Shown in pieces: positions 63,651-64,000 of a stretch of DNA of 64,000 bases. The notes under the pieces are model-generated. The model saw only the letters and a program-made list of their open reading frames with translations, did not search any database and was not told the origin of the DNA. The translations under genes were made by a program, and so were the position numbers. Position 1 is the stretch's first letter; each line of letters starts with the position of its first letter. The DNA is from Rhabditoides inermis (taxonomy: Eukaryota; Nematoda; Chromadorea; Rhabditida; Rhabditidae): positions 332,501 through 396,500 of the forward strand of contig CAWZYM010000272.1 in the NCBI GenBank assembly GCA_963966185.1, in the 5' to 3' direction.

Positions 63651-63738
63651 TCACTTCTTGACGGCCCAGAGTGCATAGTTGACGTGTTGGAATGGGTGCC
63701 AGTCCCATCGGTTGCCGACCGGATCATAGCCGAATCCC
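63651..63738 (-). CDS. Last exon of an unrecognised minus-strand gene (partial)
   Basis: After an acceptor (GATTGCAG) the frame reads GFGYDPVGNRWDWHPFQHV, then NYALWAVKK and a TGA at 63651-63653. The aromatic-rich peptide looks like a conserved protein C terminus, but I cannot name it. Upstream exons must lie to the right, within 63739-64000 or beyond the window. Confidence 0.5.
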
Positions 63739-64000
63739 TGCAATCGATACAATGTCCCAATGGGTACTGAGAACAAGCATCGGGCATCGCTTCGCTCGTC
63801 CTGCGCCGCCGCCGCCACACAAACACAGACTGCGTGTCTGTGTGTGTGCTCAGTTGTCATCCAACAATCCCAGCTCGTGGTTACCAGCGAGAATTGCGTC
63901 CAAAAATCTGCTATGCTCCAAACACGGCCACTCGTCCACACAAATCCGCTCTCGCAATTTGTCAGTTCACCAACCACGTTCAATCGATCCGATCGCTTAG
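63739..64000. other. Probable intron or upstream part of the right-edge gene
   Basis: No exon could be fixed here. A (GT)n run lies at 63830-63848. Confidence 0.3.

Overview
The window is eukaryotic and comes from a nematode. Supporting evidence: a major sperm protein gene, side-by-side front-end desaturases of the C. elegans FAT-3 and FAT-4 type, two nematode-style chemoreceptor genes, a probable SXP/RAL-2 secreted protein, and short introns with TTTTCAG-like acceptors. I cannot name the genus. Introns and spacers are full of fold-back elements, tRNA-like SINE heads and GA/CT microsatellites.

Layout. 391-3689 and 26490-29414 are inverted copies of a ~3 kb element whose body is a GAGAGAAC-type satellite. 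Its ends look like those of a Helitron (5' TC, hairpin, 3' CTAA, inserted between A and T). Between the copies lie a secreted SXP/RAL-2-like gene (minus, 4298-6670), a 7TM receptor (plus, 7256-9113), tRNA-Ala(CGC) (9597-9668), an MSP gene (plus, 10011-10438), and the polyunsaturated fatty-acid genes fat-3 (minus, 11925-18144) and fat-4 (minus, 19181-25035).

29471-30606 is a second chemoreceptor (minus). From 30282 a ~5.9 kb block is tandemly duplicated (30282-36176 and 36177-42229). Each unit carries a dead EN-RT LINE and a Pro/Ala-rich secreted protein gene. The junction fuses half a chemoreceptor to the tail of an SLC6 transporter. The intact SLC6 gene (minus, 41847-46572) starts inside unit 2. 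A 496 bp MITE sits only in unit 2, with its empty site preserved in unit 1.

46.6-53 kb holds a degenerate CR1/jockey-like LINE and a four-exon gene of unknown family (plus, 50320-52889) that I assembled from phase-compatible splice sites. 53241-60403 is urocanate hydratase (minus, about 20 exons), with a U6 snRNA-like sequence in one intron and a ~26-copy TGAGTCA heptamer array beside a splice donor in another. 61168-63305 is Rab GDI (minus). The last exon of a further minus-strand gene lies at 63651-63738.

Functional logic is clearest for fat-4 and fat-3: delta-5 and delta-6 front-end desaturation in C20 PUFA synthesis, tandem on the same strand as in C. elegans. The remaining genes look like independent housekeeping, sensory or secreted functions. 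Exon boundaries were read by eye from splice consensus and homology, so small errors are possible.
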